Source of the DNA: JACPFV01 sp038043245
GTDB taxonomy: Bacteria > Pseudomonadota > Gammaproteobacteria > Nevskiales > Nevskiaceae
Direction of reading: 5' to 3'
Length of the DNA stretch: 64,000 bases
NCBI GenBank assembly: GCA_038043245.1
Contig: JBBTCH010000001.1
Location: 620,001 to 684,000, forward strand
Shown: one piece after another, positions 7,615 through 16,638 of the stretch
How positions within the stretch are numbered: position 1 is the first letter of the stretch
Layout: each line of letters opens with the position of its first letter
Translations under genes and position numbers: made by a program
Notes under the pieces: model-generated
What the model was told of the DNA's origin: nothing
Seen by the model: only the letters and a program-made list of their open reading frames with translations
Databases searched by the model: none

Positions 7615-10179
7615 GTGTCAGGCACTGGCGAGAAGATTCTTCGCTTCGTCATCCCGCTGATCTATGCGCGGCGCTGGCTGACGTTCAGCGTGCTGATCGC
7701 CGTCACCGTGTTCCTGGCCTGGCATGGCTCGCGCCTGAAACCCGATGCCGGCTTCGAGAAACAGATCCCGCTCGACCACCCGTACATGAAGGTGTTCAAG
7801 GATTATGAGAAAGCGTTCGGCGGCGCCAACCTGATCTCGGTCGCCTTGATCCAGAAGCAAGGCACGATCTACAACGAAGCTTTCCTCGACCGGCTGAAGC
7901 AACTCACCGATGCCACCTTCTTCCTTCCCGGCGTCGACCGCACCCGCGTGTCGTCGCTGTTCACGCCGGACCTGACCTATCTCGAGATCGTCGAGGGCGG
8001 GCTCAACTTCGGCAACATCGTGCCGCGCAATTTCGCGCCAACGCCGGATGCGCTGGCACGCGTGCGCGAGAACGTGGGCAAGGCCGGCGTCATCGGCCGG
8101 TACGTCTCCGCCGACCAGCGCGGCGCGATGATCGTCGGCGAGCTGCTCGAGCATCACCCGGTCACCGGCGAAAAACTCGACTACCACCGTCTCGCCAATC
8201 AGCTCGAAGACCAGTTGCGCCAGCGCCTGCAGAACCCGCAGATGTACGAATACCGCCTCAAACAGGCGCGCGCACCGTATGAAGCAGGCGACGTGGTCTG
8301 GCGTGGCTACACCGATTACGGCTGGCGCCTGCGCTACCAGCGCTTTGAAGCACCCCGCGCCGACGGCGACGGCAACGCGATCGTCGTGCGCGGTGACGAA
8401 GTCGAGGTCACCCTGGCCGCCAACCCGGACCATGCGCCGCAGATCGATGTCCACATCATCGGCTTCGCAAAAGTCATCGGCGATGTCACGGATGCCAGCA
8501 CCGAGGTCGTCGGCTATTTCTTCATCGCCATCCTGCTGATCTTTGGTCTGCTGTGGCTGTTCTGCGGTTCGTTCCGGCTTTCGCTGCTGCCGATGTCGGC
8601 GGCGCTGGTAGCGGTGATCTGGGAGCAAGGCCTGCTGCAGCTGTGCGGCTTCGGCCTTGACCCGTTCGCGATCCTGGTGCCGTTCCTGATCATGGCCATC
8701 GGCGTCTCGCATGGCGTGCAGTACATCAACGCCTGGGGCAACGAAGTCGCCGAGAACGGTCTTAGCGCTTTTGATGCCAGCGTCGAGACTTTCAGGCGCC
8801 TGTTTCTGCCCGGCACCGTCGCCATCGTCACCAACGTCATCGGCTTTGCCACGCTGGCCTTCATCCAGATCGAGATCGTGCAGGAGATGGCGATCAACGC
8901 CGCCCTGGGCATGGCGGCGGTCATCATCACCAACAAGGTAATGCTGCCGATCGTGCTGACCTGGGTCGGACTGCCGGACGTGGAGAAGTTCCGTCAGCGG
9001 CAGAAGACCCGTCAGGAAGCCGGCGACTGGCTGTGGGTGCGGATCGCCGCCATCACCGAAGCACGCTGGGCGCTGTTGACGCTGGCGCTGGCCACCGTCG
9101 CACTGGGCTGGGCGCTGCACATGTATCCGAAACTCACCATCGGCGATTCCCAGATCGGCGTGCCGGAACTGCGGCCGGACGGCCGCTACAACCGCGACTC
9201 GCTGGCGGTGGTGTCCAACTTCGCCATCGGTGTCGACGTGCTCAAGGTGATTGCCGAGACCGGCGAGTACGGATGTGTGAATCCAAAAGCGGTGGAAGCG
9301 ATCGACCAATTCACCTGGCGCATGCAGAACCAGCCCGGCGTGCAGTCGGCGATCTCGATCAGCAGCGTGGCGCGCGAAGTGCGCGGCCTCTACAACGAAG
9401 GCGCGCCGAAATGGAAAGTGCTGCCGCGCAACGAGGCGGCGCTGTCGCAGCTGACCGGACGCATTCCCACCTCCGTCGGTCTGCAGAACCCGGACTGCTC
9501 GCGCATGCCGGTCTTCATCTTCACCCGCGACCACCGCGCAGAGACGCTGGCGGGCATCGTTGAAGCCGCGAAACGATTCAACGCCGAGGCAAAAAACAGC
9601 GGAGTGAACTTCGCGCTGGCGTCCGGCAACGCCGGCGTGATGGCGGCGACCAACGAGGAGATCAAGCGCACCGAACTGATCGTCATCATCTGGGTGCACC
9701 TGACGCTGCTGATCTTCGTCTGGATCTCGTTTCGCTCGCTGGCCAGCGTCATCTGCATCATCACACCGCTGGTGCTGTGCTCGCTGCTCACCTACGGCTT
9801 CATGGCCACGCTCGGCATCGGCATGAAGAGCGCGACGCTGCCGGTGGCCGCCTTCGGCGTCGGCATCGGCGTCGACGACGGCATCTATCTGTGGGGGGCG
9901 CTGATGCGCTACCTCGGCGAAGGCCGGACCATCCGCGAGTCGTTCCGTCTTGCCCTGCGCGCCGCCGGCAAGGCGACGACCTTCACCTCGCTCGCCCTGA
10001 TCGTCAGCGTCGGCACCTGGCTGTTTTCCGGCCTGCAGTTCCAGGCCGACATGGGACTACTGCTGTTATTCATGTTCACCACCAACCTGTTCGGCGCCAT
10101 CCTGATGATGCCGGCGCTGGGCTGGCTGTGTAATCTGGTCAGTCCGCTGAAACCCGGCGGCGGTTTGCTGGTCAAATGA
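7615..10179 (+). CDS. MMPL/RND-superfamily exporter (COG1033-type)
   Basis: 854 residues with the RND-like double repeat: two sets of six membrane helices and two periplasmic loops, each smaller than in HAE1 pumps. The GTG start follows a good GGAGAGG site. The TM10-equivalent keeps an acidic pair (GIGVDDGIY, about residues 753-754), while the matching TM4 position reads AIGVSHGVQ with no Asp. Exporters of this group often sit beside DUF1329 and DUF1302 genes in degraders of steroids, terpenes and hydrocarbons. Here a DUF1329 gene follows at once, and no DUF1302 gene is seen. It probably moves lipid-like molecules across the inner membrane. Confidence 0.85.
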   Translation: MSGTGEKILRFVIPLIYARRWLTFSVLIAVTVFLAWHGSRLKPDAGFEKQIPLDHPYMKVFKDYEKAFGGANLISVALIQKQGTIYNEAFLDRLKQLTDATFFLPGVDRTRVSSLFTPDLTYLEIVEGGLNFGNIVPRNFAPTPDALARVRENVGKAGVIGRYVSADQRGAMIVGELLEHHPVTGEKLDYHRLANQLEDQLRQRLQNPQMYEYRLKQARAPYEAGDVVWRGYTDYGWRLRYQRFEAPRADGDGNAIVVRGDEVEVTLAANPDHAPQIDVHIIGFAKVIGDVTDASTEVVGYFFIAILLIFGLLWLFCGSFRLSLLPMSAALVAVIWEQGLLQLCGFGLDPFAILVPFLIMAIGVSHGVQYINAWGNEVAENGLSAFDASVETFRRLFLPGTVAIVTNVIGFATLAFIQIEIVQEMAINAALGMAAVIITNKVMLPIVLTWVGLPDVEKFRQRQKTRQEAGDWLWVRIAAITEARWALLTLALATVALGWALHMYPKLTIGDSQIGVPELRPDGRYNRDSLAVVSNFAIGVDVLKVIAETGEYGCVNPKAVEAIDQFTWRMQNQPGVQSAISISSVAREVRGLYNEGAPKWKVLPRNEAALSQLTGRIPTSVGLQNPDCSRMPVFIFTRDHRAETLAGIVEAAKRFNAEAKNSGVNFALASGNAGVMAATNEEIKRTELIVIIWVHLTLLIFVWISFRSLASVICIITPLVLCSLLTYGFMATLGIGMKSATLPVAAFGVGIGVDDGIYLWGALMRYLGEGRTIRESFRLALRAAGKATTFTSLALIVSVGTWLFSGLQFQADMGLLLLFMFTTNLFGAILMMPALGWLCNLVSPLKPGGGLLVK

Positions 10180-10193
10180 TGCGAAGGACACCC

Positions 10194-11522
10194 ATGAGAC
10201 TTTCACTTGCGATACTGGCTCTGCTCACAGCGCTGTCCGCGCACGCCAAAGTCACGCCTGAAGAGGCCGCCAAACTTGGCGCCGAGCTGACGCCCATCGG
10301 CGCCGAGAAAGCCGGTAACGCCGCCGGCACCATCCCGGCCTGGGACGGTGGCCTGCCGCAGAAGCCGATGAAACGTGGCGATAACCCGTTCGCGGATGAC
10401 AAGCCGCTTTACACCATCACCGCGCAGAACCTCGAACAATACAAACCCCTGCTCACCGACGGGCACAAGGCGCTGTTCCGCACCTTTCCGGAATACAAGA
10501 TGAATGTGTATCCGTCACGGCGTTCGGCCTCGTATCCATCGTGGTTCTACGAAGCAACAAAGAAGAACGCAACGGTGGTCGAACTGACCAACAACGGCTA
10601 CGGTTTTTCCGGCGCGGCACAGGGCTATCCGTTCCCGATTCCGAAGAACGGCACCGAAGTGATGTGGAACCACATCATGCGTTACAACACCAAGGGTTAT
10701 CGCGGCTACCTGAATGCCGCTGCGACCCAGGCCGATGGCAGCCATGTGGTCGAGCGCGAATATCTCGAGCTCACTTATATCTACAACAACCCCGAGACCA
10801 AGCTCGAAGAACTCAAGAACCAGAACCTGTACGTGCTGATCAAGACCGTGTCGCCACCGAACAAGGCCGGCGATGCCAACCTGATCCACCTGCCGATCGA
10901 CCGCATCGCGCAGAACACCGACGTCTGGGTCTACAACCCCTCGCAGGGCCGCGTGCGGCGCATCGGCGAGGTCGGCTACGACAACCCGCTGTTCGACGGC
11001 CTGATGACGCACGACCAGATCGACATGTTCAACGGCCCGCTCGACCGCTACACCATCAAGCTGGTCGGCAAGAAAGAGATGCTGGTGCCGTACAACAGCT
11101 ACAAGCTCTACGACGACAAGCTCAAGTACAAGGACATCGTCACCAAAGGCCACATCAACCAGGACCTCGCGCGCTACGAGCTGCACCGCGTCTGGGTGAT
11201 CGAGGCGCAGGTGCGCCAGGGCTTCAGCCATCGTTACAAGCGCCGCACGTTCTATGTCGACGAGGATTCCTGGATCACCCTCGCCCAGGACATCTACGAC
11301 GAGCGCGACCAGTTCTGGCGCACGGCGGAGTCGCATCTGATCAATTTCGCTGAAGTGCCGGTGGTCACCAACGGCGTGCAGGTGCACTACGACCTGCAAT
11401 CGCGGCGTTACGTCATCATCAACATGACCAACGAAGAAAAGAACCAGATCGAATACGACTACGTGAAAAAGCCCAGCTACTACACACCGCAGCAGTTACA
11501 GAAGTTCGGCTCGACGCGATAA
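10194..11522 (+). CDS. DUF1329 family secreted protein
   Basis: A protein of 442 residues. The signal peptide is residues 1-18 (MRLSLAILALLTALSAHA). The mature part begins KVTPEEAAKLGAELTPIGAE and soon reaches IPAWDGGL, which is typical of DUF1329 proteins. These are thought to have a LolA/LolB-like half-barrel that could carry a lipophilic ligand in the periplasm; that role is inference from fold. An in-frame ATG at 10176 overlaps the exporter stop, but the ATG at 10194 has an AAGGA site before it and begins the signal peptide directly, so it is preferred. It is the second gene of the exporter operon and a SDR follows after four bases. Confidence 0.85.
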   Translation: MRLSLAILALLTALSAHAKVTPEEAAKLGAELTPIGAEKAGNAAGTIPAWDGGLPQKPMKRGDNPFADDKPLYTITAQNLEQYKPLLTDGHKALFRTFPEYKMNVYPSRRSASYPSWFYEATKKNATVVELTNNGYGFSGAAQGYPFPIPKNGTEVMWNHIMRYNTKGYRGYLNAAATQADGSHVVEREYLELTYIYNNPETKLEELKNQNLYVLIKTVSPPNKAGDANLIHLPIDRIAQNTDVWVYNPSQGRVRRIGEVGYDNPLFDGLMTHDQIDMFNGPLDRYTIKLVGKKEMLVPYNSYKLYDDKLKYKDIVTKGHINQDLARYELHRVWVIEAQVRQGFSHRYKRRTFYVDEDSWITLAQDIYDERDQFWRTAESHLINFAEVPVVTNGVQVHYDLQSRRYVIINMTNEEKNQIEYDYVKKPSYYTPQQLQKFGSTR

Positions 11523-11526
11523 ACCA

Positions 11527-12495
11527 ATGGCAGCCTGGTTCATTACCGGCGGCTCCGGCTTTGTCGGCCGCCATCTGATCAAAACACTGATTGCGCGCGG
11601 CGAGTCGGTGCGCGCCCTCGCCCGCAGCGAATCCAGCCAGGCCATCGTGCGCAAGCTCGGCGCCACAGTCGTCGCCGGCGATCTCGACTCCATCGAAGCC
11701 ATGATGCAAGGCATGAATGGTTGCGATTTCGTCGTCCACGCCGCCGCCGAGGTGCAGGAATGGGGACCGCGTGATCGCTACCAGCGCGTCAACGTCGATG
11801 GCACCCGCAACGTCATTGACGCCGCACGCCGCGCCAAAGTGAAGCGGCTGGTGCATATCGGCACAGAAGCCCCATTCGCCCGTGGCAAACCCATCGTCAA
11901 CATCGACGAATCCGTACCGCTGCCCGAAACACCTCTGCCGCGATATCCGGCGACCAAGGCCGCCGCTGAAAAACTGGTGCGCGCCGCCAATGGCGGTGGC
12001 TTGGAAACGGTGGTCGTGCGCCCGCGCCTGATCTGGGGCCCCGACGACACCTCGATTCTGCCGCAACTGGTCGCCGCGGTGAAAGACGGCCGATTCATGT
12101 GGATTAATGGTGGTCGCGCGCTGACCTCCACCTGCCACGTCGCCAACGTCTGCGCTGGCGCCATCAGCGCCGCGTATCGCGGCAAGGCCGGCGAAGCCTA
12201 TTTCCTCACCGACGGCGCACCGGTGAGCGTCCGCGAATTTCTGACCGCGTATATCAAGTCCGGCGGTGTGGATCCGCCGGATAAATCGCTGCCTTACGGA
12301 CTGGTCTGGGTTTTTGCTTCCATCGCCGAATTCCTCTGGGACAGGCTGCTGCCCGGTAAACCGCCAGTGACGCGCATGGCCATCGCCCTGATCGGCCGTG
12401 AGGTGACGGTGAACGATGCCAAAGCGCGACGTGAGATGGCTTACGACAATGTCATCAGCCGCGCGGATGGATTGAAGGCCCTGCTCGCCGCCTAG
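11527..12495 (+). CDS. Extended SDR, 3-beta-hydroxysteroid dehydrogenase/epimerase-like
   Basis: 322 residues of the extended SDR class. The NAD(P)-binding motif is TGGSGFVG (7-14), HAAA follows at 71-74, and the catalytic pair YPATK is at 140-144. The usual catalytic Ser/Thr position falls at IGTEA, so Thr may serve. The C-terminal lobe includes ALTSTCHVANVC, as in 3beta-HSD and NSDHL-like enzymes acting on sterols and other bulky hydroxyl substrates. It is the third gene of the exporter/DUF1329 operon, four bases after the DUF1329 stop, which fits a role in modifying a lipophilic substrate. The exact substrate is unknown. Confidence 0.87.
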   Translation: MAAWFITGGSGFVGRHLIKTLIARGESVRALARSESSQAIVRKLGATVVAGDLDSIEAMMQGMNGCDFVVHAAAEVQEWGPRDRYQRVNVDGTRNVIDAARRAKVKRLVHIGTEAPFARGKPIVNIDESVPLPETPLPRYPATKAAAEKLVRAANGGGLETVVVRPRLIWGPDDTSILPQLVAAVKDGRFMWINGGRALTSTCHVANVCAGAISAAYRGKAGEAYFLTDGAPVSVREFLTAYIKSGGVDPPDKSLPYGLVWVFASIAEFLWDRLLPGKPPVTRMAIALIGREVTVNDAKARREMAYDNVISRADGLKALLAA

Positions 12496-12503
12496 GCCGG
12501 ACG

Positions 12504-13268
12504 ATGCGCGTGGCCCTGAATCTTTTGTTCTTCGCCGCGCTGATTTATGTCTCGCTCTGCGCCCTGCTTTATTTCGCTCAACGTTCGCTGCTGTATTTCC
12601 CAACGCCGGCAGTCAGTCTTCCGGGAGCAACTCCTGTCGCGCTGACGACCGAAGGCGCAACGCTACGGCTCTGGACCCGGCCCACTGACGGCGACGATGC
12701 GTTGATTTATTTTGGTGGCAACGCCGAGGATGTCGCCGCAAGCTTCGAGGACTTCGCCGCGGCGCTGCCGCGACATGCGCTGTATTTCGTCAACTACCGC
12801 AGCTATGGCGGCAGCACCGGCACACCTTCGGAAGAAGCGTTGTTTGCCGACGCTCTCGCCGTCTACGACCATGTGCAGGCCCGCCACCCGAATATTGCCG
12901 TCGCAGGACGCAGCCTTGGCAGCGGAGTGGCGGCTTATCTGGCCTCTAAAAGAAAAGTGCAGCGCCTGGTGCTGGTGACGCCTTACGACAGCATCGTGAA
13001 TGTCGCCCGCAAGCGTTTTCCCGTGTTTCCGGTCTCGCTGATCCTGACTGACAAATTCGATTCCGCTTCACGGGTCCCCGACATTTCCGCCCCAACGCTG
13101 GCGATTGTCGCGGAGCGCGACGAGGTGATTCCGCGCAGGAATTCAGACGCATTGATTGCGCGGTTTCCAAAAATCCGGATCACGGTCGAAGTCATTCCCG
13201 GCGCAACGCACAACGAACTCGGGCCAACGTATCCCGCGCTGATCAGCCGGTTTTGCAACACCAATTAA
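12504..13268 (+). CDS. Membrane-anchored alpha/beta hydrolase
   Basis: 254 residues. An N-terminal hydrophobic helix (about 5-25) anchors the protein, and the rest is an alpha/beta hydrolase fold resembling ABHD13/17 and YfhR-like enzymes. The catalytic triad is visible: nucleophile Ser137 in GRSLGSG, Asp206 in VAERDEVIP and His236 in GATHNELG. The oxyanion-side motif NYRSYGGSTG is at 98-106. It starts eight bases after the SDR stop, so it closes the exporter operon. It could be an esterase or thioesterase on the same substrate as its neighbours; this is an inference from position. Confidence 0.85.
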   Translation: MRVALNLLFFAALIYVSLCALLYFAQRSLLYFPTPAVSLPGATPVALTTEGATLRLWTRPTDGDDALIYFGGNAEDVAASFEDFAAALPRHALYFVNYRSYGGSTGTPSEEALFADALAVYDHVQARHPNIAVAGRSLGSGVAAYLASKRKVQRLVLVTPYDSIVNVARKRFPVFPVSLILTDKFDSASRVPDISAPTLAIVAERDEVIPRRNSDALIARFPKIRITVEVIPGATHNELGPTYPALISRFCNTN

Positions 13269-13298
13269 TGACGTTAATTGCGCCGCAGGTTTGCCCGT

Positions 13299-13378
13299 TT
13301 GTGACGAGCTTGTCGAACCATGAACGGGGAGCGTCCGCGCACCCTTCGACAAACCTGCCCTGAGCCCAGTCGAAGGGC
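13299..13378. repeat. Palindromic dispersed-type repeat
   Basis: The gap after the hydrolase holds nested inverted repeats. CCCTTCGAC (13342-13350) pairs with GTCGAAGGG (13369-13377) across an 18-base loop rich in CCTGAGCCC. A further CTTGTCGAA lies upstream at about 13309. TTCGACAAG/CTTGTCGAA pairs with CCTGAGC are common in intergenic repeats of GC-rich proteobacteria. It could act as a terminator-like hairpin or simply be a mobile palindrome. Confidence 0.6.
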
Positions 13379-13487
13379 GCAGGGCGGATGGGGCCTTTAC
13401 TTTGACGCTTTGGAGGCCTCAAAGGGGTGGAATGCACCACCGAATTCAAAGCGATGCGGCAATGAGTACGCCGGTAGAATTAGTCTC

Positions 13488-14288
13488 ATGGCCGACGTTA
13501 CCGCATCTTCTCGCGTCCTGACGCCCACACTCATGTCCGGGGATGACATCAGGCTTCGGTTGCTTAGCTTCAATATTCACGTCGGGCTGGATTCGCGGCA
13601 TCCGATTCATTACCTCACAAACGCGTGGCGGCATGCGCTGCCAGGCCCCGGTAGCCGCGCCCACCTGGACCGGATTGCCGAAGTGATGCAGGGCTATGAT
13701 TTCGTCGCAGTTCAGGAAGCCGATGCCGGCAGCCTGCGAACACGCCAAGTTAATCTGCTCGAATATCTGGCGAAGCGTGCGGGTTATTCGTACTGGGGCC
13801 ACTCGATCACACGCAACCTGCCGCCATTCGCGCGTCACAGCCTTGGCTACTTGAGTCGTTTCGAACCGAATAACGTTGTAGAGCATGTGCTGCCCTCGTC
13901 GATACCCGGCCGCCGCGCGGTGACGCTGAATCTCGGGCCAACCGCCGGGGGACTGCACCTGATGGTCACGCATCTTTCGCTGGGTCGCGGCTCGCGCCAG
14001 CGTCAACTGGATTTTTTGAGTGCGCGTGTTCCTGCCGGCGGCCCAGTAGTCCTGCTCGGCGATCTCAACTGTGAGCCCGAAATACTGCGTCGTCACGAAG
14101 GGTTGAAGCGCAGTGGACTATGGCTACCGGACTCGAATCCGGCCACGTTTCCGAGCTGGAAGCCACGCCAGCGCCTTGACCATGTTTTGGTCACGCCTCA
14201 TGTCGACATCCACCGCGTGGAGGCATTGACTGATGTGTTGTCGGATCACTTGCCGCTGGCGATTGATATCGGGATTCGCAGTCGATGA
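13488..14288 (+). CDS. Endonuclease/exonuclease/phosphatase (EEP) family protein, YbhP-like
   Basis: 267 residues from the ATG at 13488. An earlier in-frame ATG at 13320 would translate the upstream repeat and is rejected. EEP motifs are in order: LLSFNIHVG (Asn29), VQEAD (Glu78), GDLN (191-194), RLDHVLV and LSDHLPL (252-258). The metal-dependent hydrolase core is therefore intact. The stop overlaps the cardiolipin synthase start by four bases. The same pairing occurs as ybhP-clsB in E. coli, so a role in phospholipid or phosphodiester metabolism is likely. No signal peptide is seen. Confidence 0.85.
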   Translation: MADVTASSRVLTPTLMSGDDIRLRLLSFNIHVGLDSRHPIHYLTNAWRHALPGPGSRAHLDRIAEVMQGYDFVAVQEADAGSLRTRQVNLLEYLAKRAGYSYWGHSITRNLPPFARHSLGYLSRFEPNNVVEHVLPSSIPGRRAVTLNLGPTAGGLHLMVTHLSLGRGSRQRQLDFLSARVPAGGPVVLLGDLNCEPEILRRHEGLKRSGLWLPDSNPATFPSWKPRQRLDHVLVTPHVDIHRVEALTDVLSDHLPLAIDIGIRSR

Positions 14289-15709
14289 TTTCGACCGAAT
14301 CTCTGATCGCGGTGTTGTATGCAGGAATCGCGCTTACCGCCGCCAGTCATGCCTTGTTGAACAAGCGCGATCCACACTCAGCTTGGGGCTGGATTGCCGT
14401 GTGCTGGCTTTTTCCTATCGGGGGGGCACTGTTCTATTACTGGTTCGGTATCAACCGCATTCATCATCGTGCGGTGCGCCGTCTGGGCCGGGCGTCTGCA
14501 ACGCATGGCCGCGCTGCCAATGCGCCGCCAGTCCTGCTGCCGGACGTGCCGGGCGCACACGCCACCGAATTGCAGGAACTGGTGCGCATTGGTGAAGCCT
14601 TAACCGGCCTGCCGCTCCTTGCAGGAAACTCCATCGAACCGCTGCTCAATGGCGAGCAGGCATATCCGGCAATGCTGGACGCGATCAATCATGCACGTCA
14701 ATCGGTGTACCTCTCGACCTACATTTACCTTGACGATGCCATCGGACAGCGCTTCGCCGCAGCACTGAGTGTCGCGCAGTCGCGTGGCGTCGAAGTGCGG
14801 GTACTGTTGGATGGCGTCGCGGACGCTCTGGACCGGCCGCGTCCGAGCGCCTTGCTCAAACGTCACGGCCTGCGTTACGCACTTTTCCTGCCGCCTCTCT
14901 GGTGGCCGCTCATGGCTCACGTCAACCTGCGCAATCACCGAAAACTGATGGTCGTTGACGGTGAAACCGGATTCACAGGCGGCATGAACATCACCGATCA
15001 GCATTGCCTCTCTGGACATGGTGGGGCGCGGGTGTCGGATGTTCAGTTCCGCATACGCGGCGCCGTCGTGCGACAGATGGAGAATGCGTTTCTCCAAGAT
15101 TGGCGGCTGGCCTCCGGTGAAAGCCGGGCCTTGACGGCTGCAAACCTCCAGGATGAAGGCAAGGCCTTCGCTCGGGTCATCTCCGATGGGCCCAACGAAG
15201 AACTCGACAAGTTGATGATGATCTTGCTGAGCGCGCTGGCCACTGCGCATCAACGGGTCTGGGTCATGACGCCATATTTCCTGCCGCCATCACCGCTCGA
15301 TGGCGCACTGAAAGCTGCTGCGCTGCGCGGCGTAGAAGTACGCATTTTTCTGCCGCAACGCAGTGATCAACCCTGGATTGACTGGGCGACACGCCATTCT
15401 TTGCAATACCTGCTGATGCGGCAGATTCAGGTGTACTACCAGCCGCCGCCCTTTGTGCATAGCAAGCTGCTGCTGGTGGACGATTATTACGTTCAGTTTG
15501 GCTCTGCCAATATGGACACGCGCAGTCTGCGCCTGAATTTCGAGCTGGTGATGGAAGCCTATGACCACGGACTTGCCCGGCGATTGGCCTCACACTTCGA
15601 ATCCGCGCGCACCGTTGCGCATCAATTATCGCCAGGGGAAATCGAACGGCGCTCGCTAGCGATCCGCTTGCGTGATGCGCTGTGCTGGCTGTTATCGCCC
15701 TATCTGTGA
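14285..15709 (+). CDS. cls: Cardiolipin synthase (phospholipase D family)
   Basis: 474 residues. Two N-terminal membrane helices (about 5-25 and 34-55, with WGWIAVCWLFPIGGALFYYW) match the PLDc_N anchor of ClsA-type enzymes. Two HKD motifs form the active site: HRKLMVVD at about 218-225 and HSKLLLVD at about 393-400, each followed by the expected GG/GSAN motif. The enzyme joins phosphatidyl donors with phosphatidylglycerol to make cardiolipin at the inner membrane. It is coupled to the EEP gene by an ATGA overlap. Length and anchor are ClsA-like, while the partner gene is that of clsB, so the subclass is uncertain. Confidence 0.92.
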   Translation: MISTESLIAVLYAGIALTAASHALLNKRDPHSAWGWIAVCWLFPIGGALFYYWFGINRIHHRAVRRLGRASATHGRAANAPPVLLPDVPGAHATELQELVRIGEALTGLPLLAGNSIEPLLNGEQAYPAMLDAINHARQSVYLSTYIYLDDAIGQRFAAALSVAQSRGVEVRVLLDGVADALDRPRPSALLKRHGLRYALFLPPLWWPLMAHVNLRNHRKLMVVDGETGFTGGMNITDQHCLSGHGGARVSDVQFRIRGAVVRQMENAFLQDWRLASGESRALTAANLQDEGKAFARVISDGPNEELDKLMMILLSALATAHQRVWVMTPYFLPPSPLDGALKAAALRGVEVRIFLPQRSDQPWIDWATRHSLQYLLMRQIQVYYQPPPFVHSKLLLVDDYYVQFGSANMDTRSLRLNFELVMEAYDHGLARRLASHFESARTVAHQLSPGEIERRSLAIRLRDALCWLLSPYL

Positions 15710-15976
15710 TTGGACCCGGGGCTTGATCTTGAATATTCAGAGTGCCCGTCGTCGGGCAGACCTGTAGACAAGACTTCGTGGAGCAGAGGCTTCCGACCAT
15801 TCAACCCGTTCAATAGGGCCATGTTTTACCGCGCTTGAAGGACAGACATTATGTCGGACACCAGCGTTGCAATAGTCTCAAACAAAGCTGCGTTGAGAAC
15901 GGGCCACTTTGACCTCTGGTGCGCGCTCAAGTACTAAATAGGTTCTTACTTCTTAAAAACCTACCCCGGAGACCCC

Positions 15977-16537
15977 ATGAAATTGATGGAAGCCTTGAAT
16001 CAACGACGCGCGGTGCGTGCGTTTCTGCCCGAGTCGGTGCAGCGCGCCGTACTTCAGGAACTGGTTGACGCGGCCTGCCTAGCGCCGAGCCACATGAATA
16101 TGCAGCCGTGGTCATTTGCGGTGGTGGCCGACCCTGGCGCCGTGGCCCGCCTCGGCCGGCAGGCCACGGCGTCTGAGCGCAAGTCCATGGATAGAGGCGC
16201 CTTGTATTACATGTCGCAGGACATCCAAAGCCCCGAGTTTGACGTGTTCTACAAAGCACCGGCGCTGATTGTGGTTTGCGCTACTCAGCCTGGAAATCTG
16301 GCCGATATGGACTGCGCTATGGCAGCCTACAGTTTGATGCTGGCGGCTACCACCATGGGGCTGGGTACCTGTTGGGTAAATTTTGCCCAGCCGTGGCTGG
16401 CATCGCCCGAAGGCCGGCAGCAACTCGGTCTGGACGCGGACGAACGGCCGGTCGCACCGATCATTGTGGGCGGGCCCGCAGGAGCCCCACTATCACCGGG
16501 GCGGTTCAAGCCGCGCATGCACTGGGTTGGCGGCTAG
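15977..16537 (+). CDS. Nitroreductase-family flavoprotein
   Basis: 186 residues, the usual length for single-domain NAD(P)H:FMN nitroreductases. The N-terminal RRAVRAF is the FMN-phosphate-binding segment, and SHMNMQPWSF is the usual second flavin contact. The C-terminal LGLDADERPVAPIIVGGPAG is the typical family end. The ATG follows a CCGGAG site. It is monocistronic, preceded by a 267-base gap in which I see no gene. The physiological electron acceptor is unknown; such enzymes reduce quinones, nitroaromatics or enals. Confidence 0.9.
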   Translation: MKLMEALNQRRAVRAFLPESVQRAVLQELVDAACLAPSHMNMQPWSFAVVADPGAVARLGRQATASERKSMDRGALYYMSQDIQSPEFDVFYKAPALIVVCATQPGNLADMDCAMAAYSLMLAATTMGLGTCWVNFAQPWLASPEGRQQLGLDADERPVAPIIVGGPAGAPLSPGRFKPRMHWVGG

Positions 16538-16638
16538 CGAGCCGGGATCGATCTACTCCGCTGTGGACGATACGACTGCCACTGGAGGACAGACTCAATT
16601 TACATGACTCGACTGCGGCTACTGTTCGGCAGAGTGGC

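Noticed and set aside
7618..9699. Very long open frame on the minus strand opposite the MMPL-type exporter
   Set aside because: It is rich in Arg, His, Gln and Asp with no membrane or domain motifs, as expected for an antisense shadow of a GC-rich gene; the plus-strand frame has clear RND features.
15710..15976. Possible small gene or RNA in the gap before the nitroreductase
   Set aside because: Short frames lack ribosome sites and typical composition, and no stable fold or tRNA-like pattern was found.
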